A DNA stretch of 64,000 nt from Coffea arabica (taxonomy: Eukaryota; Streptophyta; Magnoliopsida; Gentianales; Rubiaceae), in contig NC_092320.1 in the NCBI RefSeq assembly GCF_036785885.1, positions 15,377,557 through 15,441,556 on the forward strand. The letters run 5' to 3'. The notes below the pieces were generated by a model. The model did not search any database. It was not told where the DNA came from and was given only the letters and a program-made list of their open reading frames with translations. Position numbers and translations under genes: made by a program. Below, piece after piece: positions 32,868-43,815 of this stretch; the stretch's first letter is position 1; each line of letters opens with the position of its first letter.

Positions 32868-35522
32868 CGTTGTGTTAAAATCTTTAGTCCTTAAAAAAAA
32901 CCTAAAAATAAGCTTCAATTTATCCAAATAAAGAACTATTCATTTTTACACTCTATCCCTATTGTCCTAAGCAGCCAAAAATCGTAATACTTAATTTTTT
33001 ATATAGATTAACAAATTTTCTTTCTTTATTTTTTTTGTTGGTTTCTTGATTAATTGGTTACTAACATTCCATCATGTATGTTATTCTTATTGTTCAAGAG
33101 TACTTGCTATTTTGCTTTGTTTTTTTAAGAAATTTAATTTGACAAACATGTAATCACAATAACTGATTCCATATTATGTTTTTAAAACTCCTTCATATGT
33201 GCGTTTTATTTTTTATCATTAGATGTTTCTTTTCCTTTAACAGAGGTCAGGTTTGGCTCTCTTTAATTTGATGTACTCTTTTTCGGTTATAAATAAATTA
33301 AGGGATGGCATCCCTATTTAATTTGACAAACATGTAATCACAATAACTGATTCCATCAATGTTTTAAAAAAAAAAAAAATCTGGCAATTGTCCTAGATCC
33401 ACTTCAAACTGATAACATAGGGGATCAAATTTACTTCTGTTAAAAGTTTAAAGACTAAAACTATACATGTGCTAAATATTGAAAACCAAATTTGCTTTTC
33501 AAGGACTAAACAATATTAAAGATTAAAACTAAGATTTTCTTTTATTTCTTTGTCAATGAAATCAATGTCCAGTGCTTAATTCATTTAACTTTGTCCTTCG
33601 CTTATAAAATGATAAGATATCATTGCTACTCCTTTATCCTTCTGGAACCATAGCTCAAAGGTTCCGAAGAGTGAACAGCCCACCAACTGCATAGTCTTCT
33701 TAATAATTTCCATGATTTTGTAGTGTAGCCTGTAAGGCGGCTTCATCTTTCAAGATCACGTTGCTATCTACCTTCACTCTATTCAATTTTCATATTGTCT
33801 CTCGCCTTAGTTTCTTGCTATCTACTTATCTTTTTGAATATAATAATGGCTCCACTCAATTTTTCTTCCTTGACTTTTCACGCGGTTTTGACAATTCTTC
33901 TATAGTACATTACCATATAAAATGACAATAATGACAAACACTAGTTTTAGGTTTGTCCCACATCGAACTTGGGAGGGGGACTTGGATAGTTTATTAGGCT
34001 CCTCAGGAACCACAAAAGTTGCCCGCTTTTGTGGTTTCTTGTAGATTAAGTTTCGTAAAATGCAAAAGTCATTTTGCTGACTCGACAAAAAAAAAAAAAG
34101 ACAAAACACTAGTTGATAGAACTATATTATAATGTTGATAATGTATTTCTATCGCCTTTCTTATGTTATTTCTTTTTTTTTTTTTTTGGGTACAATTTCT
34201 TATGTTGTTTCTAGGAACCAGTAGTGTTATTGATTATTAGAAAATTTTTGAGTCTCTGTTTCCTCTTTTGTTCTCAAAGTCACTCTTTCAGAATATAGTA
34301 TTTAAGTAGCTCAAACAAGAACGATTGGTTGGCAATTTGTATGATTGATGTAAAAGGCTAGCAGATGCTAGGTAGAATCGAGTTAAGAGCCAGAATATGA
34401 AGAGAGGATCTCTAATTAACTTCTTTCTTTGGAATTAATGAAACCAGTCTCTAATAGATAAGATTTGAACTCTCATATTTCTTCACAAATTCCTCTCTTT
34501 TTGAGTACAACATCATTTGACCAAAAAAATAATAATAATAAATAAATAAACAAATAAAGTACGTACAACATTATTTAGTTGAATAAGCGTTGAAATTATC
34601 TTATATACATCTACAATTCAGTTGAAAGAAACAAGGGGCGACTTAAAGCTTAGGTTGAAGTAACTATACTTATTATCGAATCCAAGGGTTTACCAATAAA
34701 TCGTTAACGGAGCCATAGTGCTAAAGGCTGCTTTTTGGCATTAATAGGTGCACAAGCATTGGCGTTCTGAAATTTGAAGAAAATTTATAAACTCTTTGGG
34801 TGCCTTTCTGCTTCTTGCCTGCTATAATTTTGTAGTCTTAACTAGTTTCAGCTACTCTTGGCTAGATTTCACAAAAGAATTCAGAAACCTGAATTTAACT
34901 TGGGTCTTCAGTTGCTTTTTCTGTTCCACTCCGAAGAAATAACTTTCCTCTGCATCACATATTCCAGGAAAACTCAAAGCTAGCTTCCATTTGATTCAGA
35001 ACTGTCATTTTTGTTTTGAGGTGGGATTTTCTTTATTTAAAGTAGATTCACACTCTCTTGTAGTCTTTCCTCTTTAACTACTTAAACACACATGCTTGTC
35101 TACACCGTAAATTTGGTCAGACGCCGTATTGGAGTGGTTTGTTCCCAAGGCTTCTTTGATATTCCATCCGTTTCTATTACAAAAAATACTAATCGGTCCA
35201 AGGGGCCAAAAAAAAAAAAAGGCAGAAATTAGTTCCATATGAGGATAAGGTTGTATATATCAGCAGAAGGAGAAAAAGGCTTTGTAGTAGTTTTATTTCT
35301 TCCAATGAAATCAATGTCCAGTCCAGCCGCGTTTTAACTTTATTCCTTCCCTTGTTAAATAATTAGACATCATTGCTTTTGCACGATGCTGCGGTAGTCA
35401 CTCCTTTATCTTTATTCGACCAAAGAACCCACACTTGAAAGAAGGTCCTGAAGACTGATCACCCCACCAATTGCAGTGTCTTCTTAATAGCTTCCATGAT
35501 TTTGTATTGTAGCAGGTAAGAC
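32868..35522. other. Gene-poor DNA upstream of the RPM1-like gene
   Basis: No coding region seen. It holds a 45-bp direct repeat (about 33131-33180 and 33317-33362, AATTTGACAAACATGTAATC), a hairpin at 34006-34038 and many T/A runs. The stretch 33540-33830 (AATGAAATCAATGTCCAGT and onward) is a second copy of 35300-36030, the upstream region of the RPM1-like gene. In that copy the 451-bp GC-rich element is absent. Confidence 0.6.
34006..34038. other. Strong hairpin AACCACAAAAG / CTTTTGTGGTT
   Basis: An 11-bp perfect stem, extended to 13 bp with one G-T pair, and a 7-nt loop. It lies about 50 bp after GTCCCACATCGAACTTGGGA, a word often seen in plant dispersed repeats. Role unknown. Confidence 0.5.
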
Positions 35523-35973
35523 CATGGTTCGAAGTCTCGGCCGAGACCGAGACGACTCGGCCGAGTCGTCACCGTCTCGGCCGAGACCGAGACGACTCGG
35601 CCGAGTCGTCACCGTCTCGGCCCCTGCCGATACGATACCGTGACGAAACGATACCGAGATACTTGACTCGCCGAGAAATCGGCCGAGACGTCACCGCGAC
35701 GGATTGACTCGGCCGAGTCACACCGAGTCACTCCGAGTTATCTCGAGTCAAGACGAGAAATCGGTCGAGTTACACCGTGACGGATTGACTCGACCATTTC
35801 TTTTGCTATTTTTTATTATTTTTATTTAGCATACTTTTTTTATATTATTAACAAATTTTAGAATATTAAATACTTTAAAATTTGCGTCTCACCGAGACCG
35901 CGACCGATATGCCGAAACCGATGTGGAACGTTCCTGGCCGCGACCGTGACCGCAACCGCGACTTTGAACCATG
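35523..35973. mobile_element. Miniature element with CTCGGCCGAG palindromes, 278 bp before the RPM1-like ATG
   Basis: Inverted ends CATGGTTCGAAGTCTCGG and CCGCGACTTTGAACCATG, flanked by AAGAC (35518-35522 and 35974-35978). The duplicated upstream region near 33728-33740 reads through without it. The left arm contains a perfect 40-bp tandem pair (from 35539) built of GAGACCGAGACGACTCGGCC. GC-rich arms enclose an AT-rich centre. No coding capacity. The superfamily is unclear; a 5-bp target is seen but could be longer and worn. Confidence 0.75.
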
Positions 35974-36250
35974 AAGACAGCTTCGTCATTCAAAATCTCG
36001 TTGCTGCCTATCTTCCTGTCTCCAATTTCCATAATGTTTCTTCAAGTGTTTCTTCTAATTGGTTTATTCTTTCTTCTTCTTTTTAACACGGTTTTTCTTT
36101 TTGATAAATACTGCAACATATGTCAAAGATCATCAGATTATGAATCTATAATCTACTCTTCCTTCTCCCTCTCAAGGTACTACAAGTAACTGACCTATAA
36201 ACGAGAAGCCGCCTTCCCCGAAATTCGAAAGTTTAGAAGAAAGACTGAAA

Positions 36251-39151
36251 ATGGCAGAAACAATTCTACCGTTTGTGCTGCGTCAACTCTCAACTTTTCT
36301 CCGCGAGGAAGGACAATTATTGGGAGGGCTTCGGCAAGAGGTTCAATTCATCATGGATGAGTTGGGGCACATAAGAGCTTTCCTGAGAGAGGCAGAAGAA
36401 AAAGAAGAAGATGCTCAACCCAGGCTCCAAGAATGGATCAAGCAAGTCCGAGAAGTTGCTTATGACATTGAAGACTTTCTTGATGAATTTGGAGCTCGCT
36501 TTCCTCGGCATCCCACAACAGGATTCCATGGCTCTGTTCGGAGAACTTTCAGCTCCATCAAGAATTTGAAAGCTCGTCATCGAGGTGCTAGCAAAATACA
36601 AAGCATCAAGTCCAGAATCAAAAGTATTTCTGAAGGTCATCAAAGATACCAATCCGAATTTGGTATCTCTACCCAAGCGTCCAACTCACTTTCTGCTGCG
36701 AACAACACAACATGGCGCTATAGCAGGGATGATGCACTTCTTGTGGAAGAAGCTAAATTAGTTGGCATTGAACAGCCCAAAAAACATCTAATTTCTCAGC
36801 TCCTCAAAGGGGATGATTGCCAACTAAAAGTTGTTTCAGTAGTTGGTATGGCAGGACTTGGCAAAACTACCCTAGTGAAAAAAGTCCATGAGGATCCTGA
36901 TGTTATAAGTCATTTCCCAGTTCGTGCTTGGGTAACTGTCTCTCAAACATGTGACTTTCAGGACCTCCTAAAAGACTTGATTCGGCAGTTATGCAAGGAA
37001 GGGAAGAAACCAGTCCCACAATTGATAGAGTCCATGACTACCGCTGAGCTGAAAGAATTTATCAAAAATTTTCTTCAACAAGCTGGAAGGTATGCAATTG
37101 TTTTTGACGATGTATGGGACGTGGAATTTTGGAATACCATAAAATTTGCATTGCCCGAGAGTAGCCGCGGCAACCGTGTCATGCTAACAACTCGCAAAGC
37201 TGACGTAGCCTCTGCCTCTTGCATTGAATCTCGGGGTCTTGTCTACAAAATGGAGCCACTATCTATTGAGGATTCGTGGACCTTGTTTTGCAACAAGATT
37301 TTTAACGGGGATAATTGCCCTGGCCATTTGATGGATGCAGCCAAAGGTATATTGGATAAATGTGCGGGCTTGCCCCTTGCAATCATCGCAATTAGTGGGC
37401 TTTTGGCTTTGAAAGATGTAAACAGAATAGAGGAATGGGAGAAGGTTCGACGCAGTCTTGGGGGTGAATTAGAAGGCACTGGGAAGCTGGATAGAGTTAA
37501 GAAGATACTCTGTCTTAGTTATAATGATTTGTCTTGGCAGCTAAAGACATGTCTGTTGTACACAAGTGTCTTCCCAGATGATTACAAAATACAAGGCGTC
37601 AGACTAATTAATTTGTGGATTGCTGAAAGGTTTGTAGAATGGAGAGAAGGAATGAACATTGAAGATATAGCTTGGGGTTATCTCAGTGAACTCGTCAATA
37701 GAAGTATAATTCAAGTGACTCGTGTGTTTTATGAAGGAATACCCCGACATTGTCAAATCCATGACTTGTGGCGAGAAATTATCATTTCCAAGTCAAGAGA
37801 ACAGAACATGGTCACAATTACTGCTGGACAACCAACAAGGTGGCCATCCGAGAAGGTACGCCGTCTAGTAGTCCATAGTAGTAGAAGTAACAACACCCAG
37901 CACCACCAACAAAGGCCAAATTATTGCTTTGACTGCCTTCGGTCTTTCATTACAGTTGGATCCATGGATCCACCACTATTCAAAATGTTGTTATCTGAAG
38001 TTTCAATGAGTAGTAAGCTGTTAAAGGTTTTGGATTTGAGAGGTCAAGCGACACTGGAGAAAATACCAAATGAGATTTTCAACTTGTTTCATCTCAACTA
38101 TCTAAACCTATTTGGTACAAGAGTGGAGAGAGTTCCGAAAGCCATTGGGAAGCTTCAACATTTGGAGTATCTGAATTTGGGAAATACTAGAGTTAGGGAA
38201 TTACCCATGGAAATCCTAAAGCTGCAAAAACTTTGGTTTCTCAAAGTATTTCAACTAGTTGATTCTTCAGATGATGATTATGGATTTCATGGATTTAAGG
38301 CTCCATCAAATATGGGAGGGCTTCTTGGCCTAGAAATATTAGAGTGCATAGATGCTAGTGGTGAATCTACAATAATTCAAGAGATAGGAAAGCTGACCCA
38401 ATTAAGAGAATTAATTATTACAAAGTTAAAAAGAGAAGATGGAAAGGGGCTTTGCTCCTCCCTTGCCAACCTCACCAATCTTAGGGAATTAACCGTTAAT
38501 TCAGTTGGAAAAGGTGATGATCATGAGATACTCGATCTAAACCATCATTATTCTTCTCTTTCTTCTTCTTCTTCTTCTTCTTGTTCGTTTCTTCAATCTC
38601 TTCATATGCTGATTTTGCTTGGCCACTTAGAAAAGATGCCAAAATGGGTAGTTCATCTTCACAGCTTGGTAAGAATAGATTTGAATTGGAGCAGGTTAAG
38701 GGGTGAGGAGGATCCACTTGAATCCCTCCAGTATTTGCCCAATTTGCATAGTATTAATTTTTGTGGATCTTACCAGGGAGAAGGGTTGTGTTTCAAGGTT
38801 GGAGGGTTCCTAAAGCTGAAAAGGTTGCACTTAAAGAGCATGGAAGGGTTGAGATGGATGAGAGTGGAGGAGGGTGCACTGCCTCATCTCCAAAGGCTAA
38901 TTCTAGAAAAACTTCCATTACTAGAGGAGTTACCTTTGGGTATTCAGCACTTGAGCCATCTTCAACAGCTGTTTTTGTATGAGATGAGTTCTCAAATGAT
39001 GGAAAAGATGGAGAATCAAAAGGAAGAAAGTGAAGGTTACACAAGAATCGCACATATTCCTGAAATTGTCCTTGTTTACAATACAAATGATGGGAAATGG
39101 AGACACCGCCGGCTGTGGGCGAAGAACAAGAAAACATATAATCTTTCCTAA
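36251..39151 (+). CDS. RPM1-like CC-NB-ARC-LRR protein, intact, 966 aa
   Basis: One uninterrupted exon. The coiled-coil domain (1-125) has an EDVID-type motif in AYDIEDFLDEF (70-80). NB-ARC follows: P-loop GMAGLGKTT at 199-207, RNBS-A FPVRAWVTVSQ, kinase-2 YAIVFDDVWD at 281-290, RNBS-B GNRVMLTTR at 307-315, GLPLA at 373-377, RNBS-D CLLYTSVFPDDY at 434-445, and an MHD-position QIHD at 502-505. LRRs run from about 550 to 930 and include a serine run near 775 coded by a TTC/TCT microsatellite. The length and single exon fit the RPM1 group, which guards host proteins at the plasma membrane and triggers cell death on effector activity. It is unrelated, beyond the family, to the four minus-strand NLRs. 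A 5' relic lies at 32766. The ATG was chosen because it begins MAETILPFVL, the family start. Confidence 0.93.
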   Translation: MAETILPFVLRQLSTFLREEGQLLGGLRQEVQFIMDELGHIRAFLREAEEKEEDAQPRLQEWIKQVREVAYDIEDFLDEFGARFPRHPTTGFHGSVRRTFSSIKNLKARHRGASKIQSIKSRIKSISEGHQRYQSEFGISTQASNSLSAANNTTWRYSRDDALLVEEAKLVGIEQPKKHLISQLLKGDDCQLKVVSVVGMAGLGKTTLVKKVHEDPDVISHFPVRAWVTVSQTCDFQDLLKDLIRQLCKEGKKPVPQLIESMTTAELKEFIKNFLQQAGRYAIVFDDVWDVEFWNTIKFALPESSRGNRVMLTTRKADVASASCIESRGLVYKMEPLSIEDSWTLFCNKIFNGDNCPGHLMDAAKGILDKCAGLPLAIIAISGLLALKDVNRIEEWEKVRRSLGGELEGTGKLDRVKKILCLSYNDLSWQLKTCLLYTSVFPDDYKIQGVRLINLWIAERFVEWREGMNIEDIAWGYLSELVNRSIIQVTRVFYEGIPRHCQIHDLWREIIISKSREQNMVTITAGQPTRWPSEKVRRLVVHSSRSNNTQHHQQRPNYCFDCLRSFITVGSMDPPLFKMLLSEVSMSSKLLKVLDLRGQATLEKIPNEIFNLFHLNYLNLFGTRVERVPKAIGKLQHLEYLNLGNTRVRELPMEILKLQKLWFLKVFQLVDSSDDDYGFHGFKAPSNMGGLLGLEILECIDASGESTIIQEIGKLTQLRELIITKLKREDGKGLCSSLANLTNLRELTVNSVGKGDDHEILDLNHHYSSLSSSSSSSCSFLQSLHMLILLGHLEKMPKWVVHLHSLVRIDLNWSRLRGEEDPLESLQYLPNLHSINFCGSYQGEGLCFKVGGFLKLKRLHLKSMEGLRWMRVEEGALPHLQRLILEKLPLLEELPLGIQHLSHLQQLFLYEMSSQMMEKMENQKEESEGYTRIAHIPEIVLVYNTNDGKWRHRRLWAKNKKTYNLS

Positions 39152-40508
39152 CAAGTAGCAGCAATAGCAACCGTGGCTTCCTTTTCTCTGGTTTGCTTGC
39201 CCTTCCTGTTGTGGAATGTGGACGACACTGCTTCCTCTTCTTTTGTGTTTTTTTTTTTCTTAGGAACTTCTTTTTCCTTTGAAATCCACGAGAGAAGTTC
39301 ATCAACTTTTGTGTCTTGCCTTAGTTATTGTATACATTGTGTATATTGCATGATGTTGTTAATGACTTAATGTACTGTATACTATTACTCTTATCCTTTT
39401 GTTTCTTGATCTTTTCTATAATTGATTTAGCAAATGATCAAGAGGTAGGCAGGTTACAAGTGTATTAATAATATCTACCAGAAAATTTTCATTAAAAACT
39501 CCAAATAATAACTCTTAAATTTTGGTTAGAGATCATTCATCATTGACTAGTATAATTATTTTGTACTAATAAACCTACAATGTGTATCACTAGTTGTTTC
39601 TTAAAATATTTTGGGCAAATTACACTTTATCCCCTGTGATTTAGCATTTTTTACATAACTCCCCTATGATTTCAAAATCTAAAGGTAACCCCATCATAGT
39701 TTGAATTAAAATGTTAAAGTGACAGAGTTTGAATTTCAGAACGGAGTCAACTAAAAAATCAAAAATACCCCTGTATAAAGTTAAAAATTATTTATTAACC
39801 ACAGAGATGTTATGTATATATTTTGAAAACTATAAAAGGATTCAGAGTGTCATGCATATTATGTTTATATATTTTGGTCATTTAACCATTTTAGTTTTTT
39901 AAATAAGGGTAATTTTGATATTTTTATAGATTCCGTTACGAATGATCATTTCTGTTACTTTGACACTTTAATCCAAACTATGATGGGGTTACGTATAGTT
40001 TTTAAAAGTATAAGGGGGTTATGTGAAAAATAGATATACCGCAAGGGGTAAAGTGTATTTTGTCCCATATTTTTACATTGAAAATCCGCATTTCATTCTC
40101 TCTTAGGAATTATCACAAAACACAAAATTTGGATTCGATAAAATTCAGTCTAAACATTTTTCCTTCTAAACTTGACAAATCTGGGTGAACAATCAATCAT
40201 CTTCTAGTAGTATCCAAGGACTCGTTAGTTTTTTTTCTTTTTTGTACATTATTTATTAGAAAATCAAAAGATGTGATTTGTGCTGGCAATTAGGAACAAA
40301 AATGCAGATGATCTATGTATATGTATGTTGGCAACCAAGAGCAACCACTGGCCTATTGGCTTGAAGTTACAAGGATCAAAACATGAAGTTACGTATGGAG
40401 AAGAAAGGTTAATGTATCCGCGGAACGGGTGAAAAGTTTGTGCAGGTAGTTTTAATTCTCTGGCAGGCAATGATCTTTTGAGTTTATTCCTTTCTTCCCC
40501 CAACAGCT
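39152..40508. other. 3' flank of the RPM1-like gene
   Basis: Holds one long-TIR element (39613-40065) and no gene. A frame on the minus strand at 38793-39305 is a shadow of the NLR. The region 40100-40508 has nothing recognisable. Confidence 0.5.
39613..40065. mobile_element. Long-TIR miniature element (GGGCAAATTACACTTTA ends)
   Basis: About 453 bp with inverted arms of roughly 120 bp. The left arm begins GGGCAAATTACACTTTATCC and the right arm, read on the other strand, GGGACAAAATACACTTTACC. Both arms share CATAACYCCC and AACCCCATCATAGTTTG. Flanks share ATATTTT. The long arms suggest a Mutator-like origin. This layout is very common in plant genomes. Confidence 0.75.
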
Positions 40509-41229
40509 TATTTCTTGTCAACTGTACTATTCTTGACGAAAGGAGTTGACTGCAAGTCCCCCCATGGTTAATTACGTTTCATTTCTGGGCCTCTGATCTA
40601 ATAGCATTTAATTTTCCACACTTTTCCTTGCTTTCTAAATGCAGAACTTCTTTTTTTTTTTTATTTTTTTAACTGGGGAAGGTTGGAGTTTACGAGACGG
40701 GGAGGGGGAAAAAGGGATTTGAATCCAATACCTTTAAAAAGTGGAATTTCACCATTAACTATTGTATCAAAGTTTCCTCTCATCTTGCAAAAAATGAACA
40801 TAATTTTTAAGTTATTTTGACAACCTCTAGAAATTCATTTGACTATATATTTTAAAAGGAAGGAGAGAGAGAGAGAACCCACTTTTATATCCAACCCAAC
40901 AATTTACCACATAGAAAATGAAACATTCAATGACCAAAACCTAGAAGACCTTATGCATAGAACTTTTAAACTTTTTGGGGATGTACCTTTGGGGCTTTTT
41001 AGCCTCTAAATCCAATCTTCGCCCAAATGAACTTATTCGTACTTTTTTTTTTTTTAATCTTAGTTCCTGGAGACTATGGACAACTTGAACATAATGGCAT
41101 AAGCTAGTTAGCAAAATTCAAAAATATAAAAAAAAATCTGTACCTAAAACATTAAACAATGATAATGGACTAAAATGGAAAAGCAAACCACTAGTCAGAT
41201 AACCTATTGTGTTGTTGCCAAGTTGGGAT

Positions 41230-41699
41230 TAGGGCTGCAAACGAATCGAGCAGCTCGAGTCATGCACGATCAAAATCGAGCTCGAGTCGAGTTCGAGCTG
41301 GCTCGAGTCGAAATCGATCTCAAAATATTAAGCTCGTTAGCTCGCGAGCTCGAGTATATATATAATTTTTTTTATTTTTTTTATTTTAAGTATATATATA
41401 ATTTTTTTTATTTTTAAGTATATATATTTTTTTATATTTTTATTTTAATAGTAAAATTACATATATATCCTTAATATTTTTATTATTTATTAAAAAATAT
41501 ATTATTTTATTTATTTTTTAAAAAATAAAATAATTATTTTTTTAATTTTTTTCGAGCTTGAGCTTGGCTCGAATTGATTCCACTCGAGCTCGAACTCGAA
41601 AATTGCCGGCTTGTCGAGCTCGAACTCTTGGTAAAATTTAGTCGAGACTCGACTCGATTAGCCCAAAGTTCGACTCGACTCGGCTCGTTTACAGCCCTA
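41230..41699. mobile_element. hAT-type MITE, GAGCTC-rich family, copy 3 (best preserved)
   Basis: 470 bp. Ends TAGGGCTGCAAACGA and, on the other strand, TAGGGCTGTAAACGA. A perfect 8-bp target duplication GTTGGGAT lies at 41222-41229 and 41700-41707. The duplicated block near 12985 has a single GTTGGGAT. The 8-bp target and TAGGG ends are diagnostic of hAT elements. The arms are dense in GCTCGAGTCGA words; the AT-rich centre includes TAGTAAAATTACATATATAT as in copies 1 and 2. Confidence 0.92.
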
Positions 41700-42103
41700 G
41701 TTGGGATGAATAAGAAAATTGGTCTTTGATAGTGTTTGTTTGCCAGGAAAAAGGGAGAAAAGTGAACGAAAATGACTTTCAAGCCAGTTTTGAATATTTG
41801 TTTGTTAGGAAATTTATGGGACCCATTACATTCCACTCATTTTCCTTAAAACTTTTCTTGCTGAAATTTATATGGAAGTGACTCAGGGAAAAGTTTCAAC
41901 TAATTATCTTTTACAACTCCTTTCTTTCTAAATTAGAATATCTTAGAATTTACAATTCAAAAAATTGGCTTGTAATTAGACATTTTATTCTTATTTTAAC
42001 AACTAATGAATTACTAATTTGTTGACTTTTATGACATTAGTATTTTTTTTCTTTTACATTTTATGCTTGTCTTTTATGTCTATATATTTGTGAAATAACT
42101 TAT

Positions 42104-42134
42104 ACACACACACACACATGTGTGTGTGTGTGTA
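42104..42134. repeat. (AC)n(TG)n palindromic microsatellite
   Basis: Eight AC units run directly into seven or eight TG units, so the stretch can fold on itself. The other copy of the block, near 13370, lacks it. Confidence 0.85.
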
Positions 42135-42531
42135 TATAAACTTATGGTTAAAGAATGTGATTGATTTTGAGGTAACAACTCTTCCAATATGCAAAATGTT
42201 ATATTTATTACATATTTTTACATGTATTAAATATAAAAAAGAAGTTCAATATTGAATATTTTCTATTAACGATTACATTACCCAATTTTTTATGACTTTT
42301 TGGCTAAACAAACACAAAAACTTGTATTTTCTTGTTTCATTTTGTTAACCAAACACATCTGGGAAAATTAGTTTCCTTCCATTACATGACTGCACTTCAT
42401 TTCTTCCCACGGCATACTTTCTTACACGGTTTCCCCATGAAACAAACAAAGCCTTAAGTTTTCGAGGATTAGGTGACCAAAAGCCCGTTGGCAACCGACG
42501 ATAACCATAATCTTTGGCGGATAAGGAAATA

Positions 42532-43815
42532 CTAGGAGGCATAAAACGCGCGTTGCGCGTTGGGATAAATATAAAATATGCCCCCTTAAACATGTGGATT
42601 CATGGAACAAAAATGTTTGTTGGTTAATAATTTGTGTACACAGCTAAGCATAAATATACATGAATAAGTAGACGGCAAAATCATTTCACAAAAATAGTAC
42701 GAATATTTATTTACATTTATAGAGAGGTACTGCTAGGATTTAAAGCTAATACTTTTTAAATTAATATTTATTACTCGTTTAGGATGAGAATAAAATTCAA
42801 CATTTTCATGAAGTGCAGAAGCATAGGATGTGATGATTTGAATATATCGTACTTCATAAGAGAGAAAAAGTACTGTCAAGATTTAGAACTACTTTTGTTG
42901 GAACTTGGGAAATTCTTCTTTTATCTCACTCCATTTCTTGTTTAACATGAGAATCAAGTTTACTATTTTTCATGAAGTATGGAAACATAGATTGTGACCA
43001 CAAGTATATATTATGCTTCACAGGACAAAAAGGGAAATACTAAGCTAAATTTGAAGGCATTTTCATTATATATAGCAATATTGATCCAATTGTGGTTATA
43101 GTAGCTTGAAAAAAAAAAGCGATTGAATTCTCATATTAGTTGACTATGAGTTAACCGAGTTGAACAATGAAATTAAAATGATATGGGTACAGTTTTTGAA
43201 TTTTTCTTTAGTTGAATTGGATAATAATAAAAGAGTTCTAAAATTGTGAAATATAAAGGAATATCTCGCTGATGAAAAGAGTTCTAAGATTGTTGAACTG
43301 TTTTCAGATCTTTCCGTAATTCATTGATGGTGGCATAATTCTTTACTCACAGTCATTTCTCTCCTACTAATAAATCGGAAAATATCGTGATTTATGAATT
43401 TCCTTTGTTGCTTTGTATTTGCAGGACTGGGAGATTGTAGTAGCTTTAGAAAATCTGGCGGAGTGCCAAGAAACTATCTTAAACTGGGAGGTTGTAGGAC
43501 TGGGAAGTTGTTAAAGGCATTGGCTTCACCCATAAAGGCTGCTCTTTTTGACAAGGCCCTTTTTGATAAACTATCCTGTTGTTGCGGCCATGACAACTCC
43601 TGAGAAGAATACTCGCCAACGGTCATCTCTTCTAGGTAAAATGCTAGCTAAAGAAAAAATATGAGACCAAGGATCTCAAGTCTCCTAAAGAATATTTATT
43701 CTTGATAAACTATAAAGGTTATTATCCACCAAACATTCTTATTTCATGAATCTATGTTTAATTGGGCATGTTTTTTATTCATTCCAATGCGCATCGCACG
43801 GTTTATGCCTCCTAG
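42532..43815. mobile_element. 1.28-kb element with inverted Helitron-like 3' ends, carrying a host gene fragment
   Basis: Left end CTAGGAGGCATAAAACGCGC; right end, read on the other strand, CTAGGAGGCATAAACCGTGC. About 34 bp of inverted similarity, with TA on each outer side. Read outward, each end is GC-rich hairpin, about ten bases, then CTAG next to a T, the layout of a Helitron 3' terminus. The left hairpin is perfect (AACGCGC, loop GTT, GCGCGTT; 42545-42561), the right one worn. Either this is a TIR element with a TA target, or two Helitron 3' ends in opposite orientation. Between them lies a fragment of a filament-like plant protein gene. Confidence 0.65.
43425..43655 (+). pseudogene. 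Captured fragment of a filament-like plant protein (FPP) gene
   Basis: After an acceptor-like TTTGTATTTGCAG comes a frame coding LAECQETILN, then, after a short insertion and a frame change, LKALASPIKAALFDK, and then TPEKNTRQRSSLL. These are the conserved C-terminal words of the FPP (DUF869) long coiled-coil proteins, where LAECQETI, LGKQLKALA and RQRSSLLD are typical. In this copy two frames and internal stops separate them, so it is a non-functional fragment. It lies inside the 42532-43815 element, which points to capture by a transposon. Confidence 0.75.

Larger units (their letters stand above)
40509..42463. repeat. Second copy of the 12263-13705 block
   Basis: Same order and orientation as 12263-13705 with high identity throughout. 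It differs by the 470-bp hAT-type insertion and by a longer (CA)n/(TG)n microsatellite at 42104-42134. The block continues for about 65 bp into sequence that matches 5321-5365 and then stops at the element starting at 42532. Confidence 0.8.

Noticed and set aside
35539-35618. CRISPR-like direct repeat
   Set aside because: Two adjacent 40-bp units with no spacers, inside a eukaryotic miniature transposon.
38793-39305. Minus-strand frame of 170 aa
   Set aside because: Overlaps the end of the RPM1-like gene on the other strand; no domain.
43394-43603. A real 69-aa gene on the plus strand
   Set aside because: It reads mostly the wrong frame of the filament-like protein fragment; the conserved words fall in other frames.
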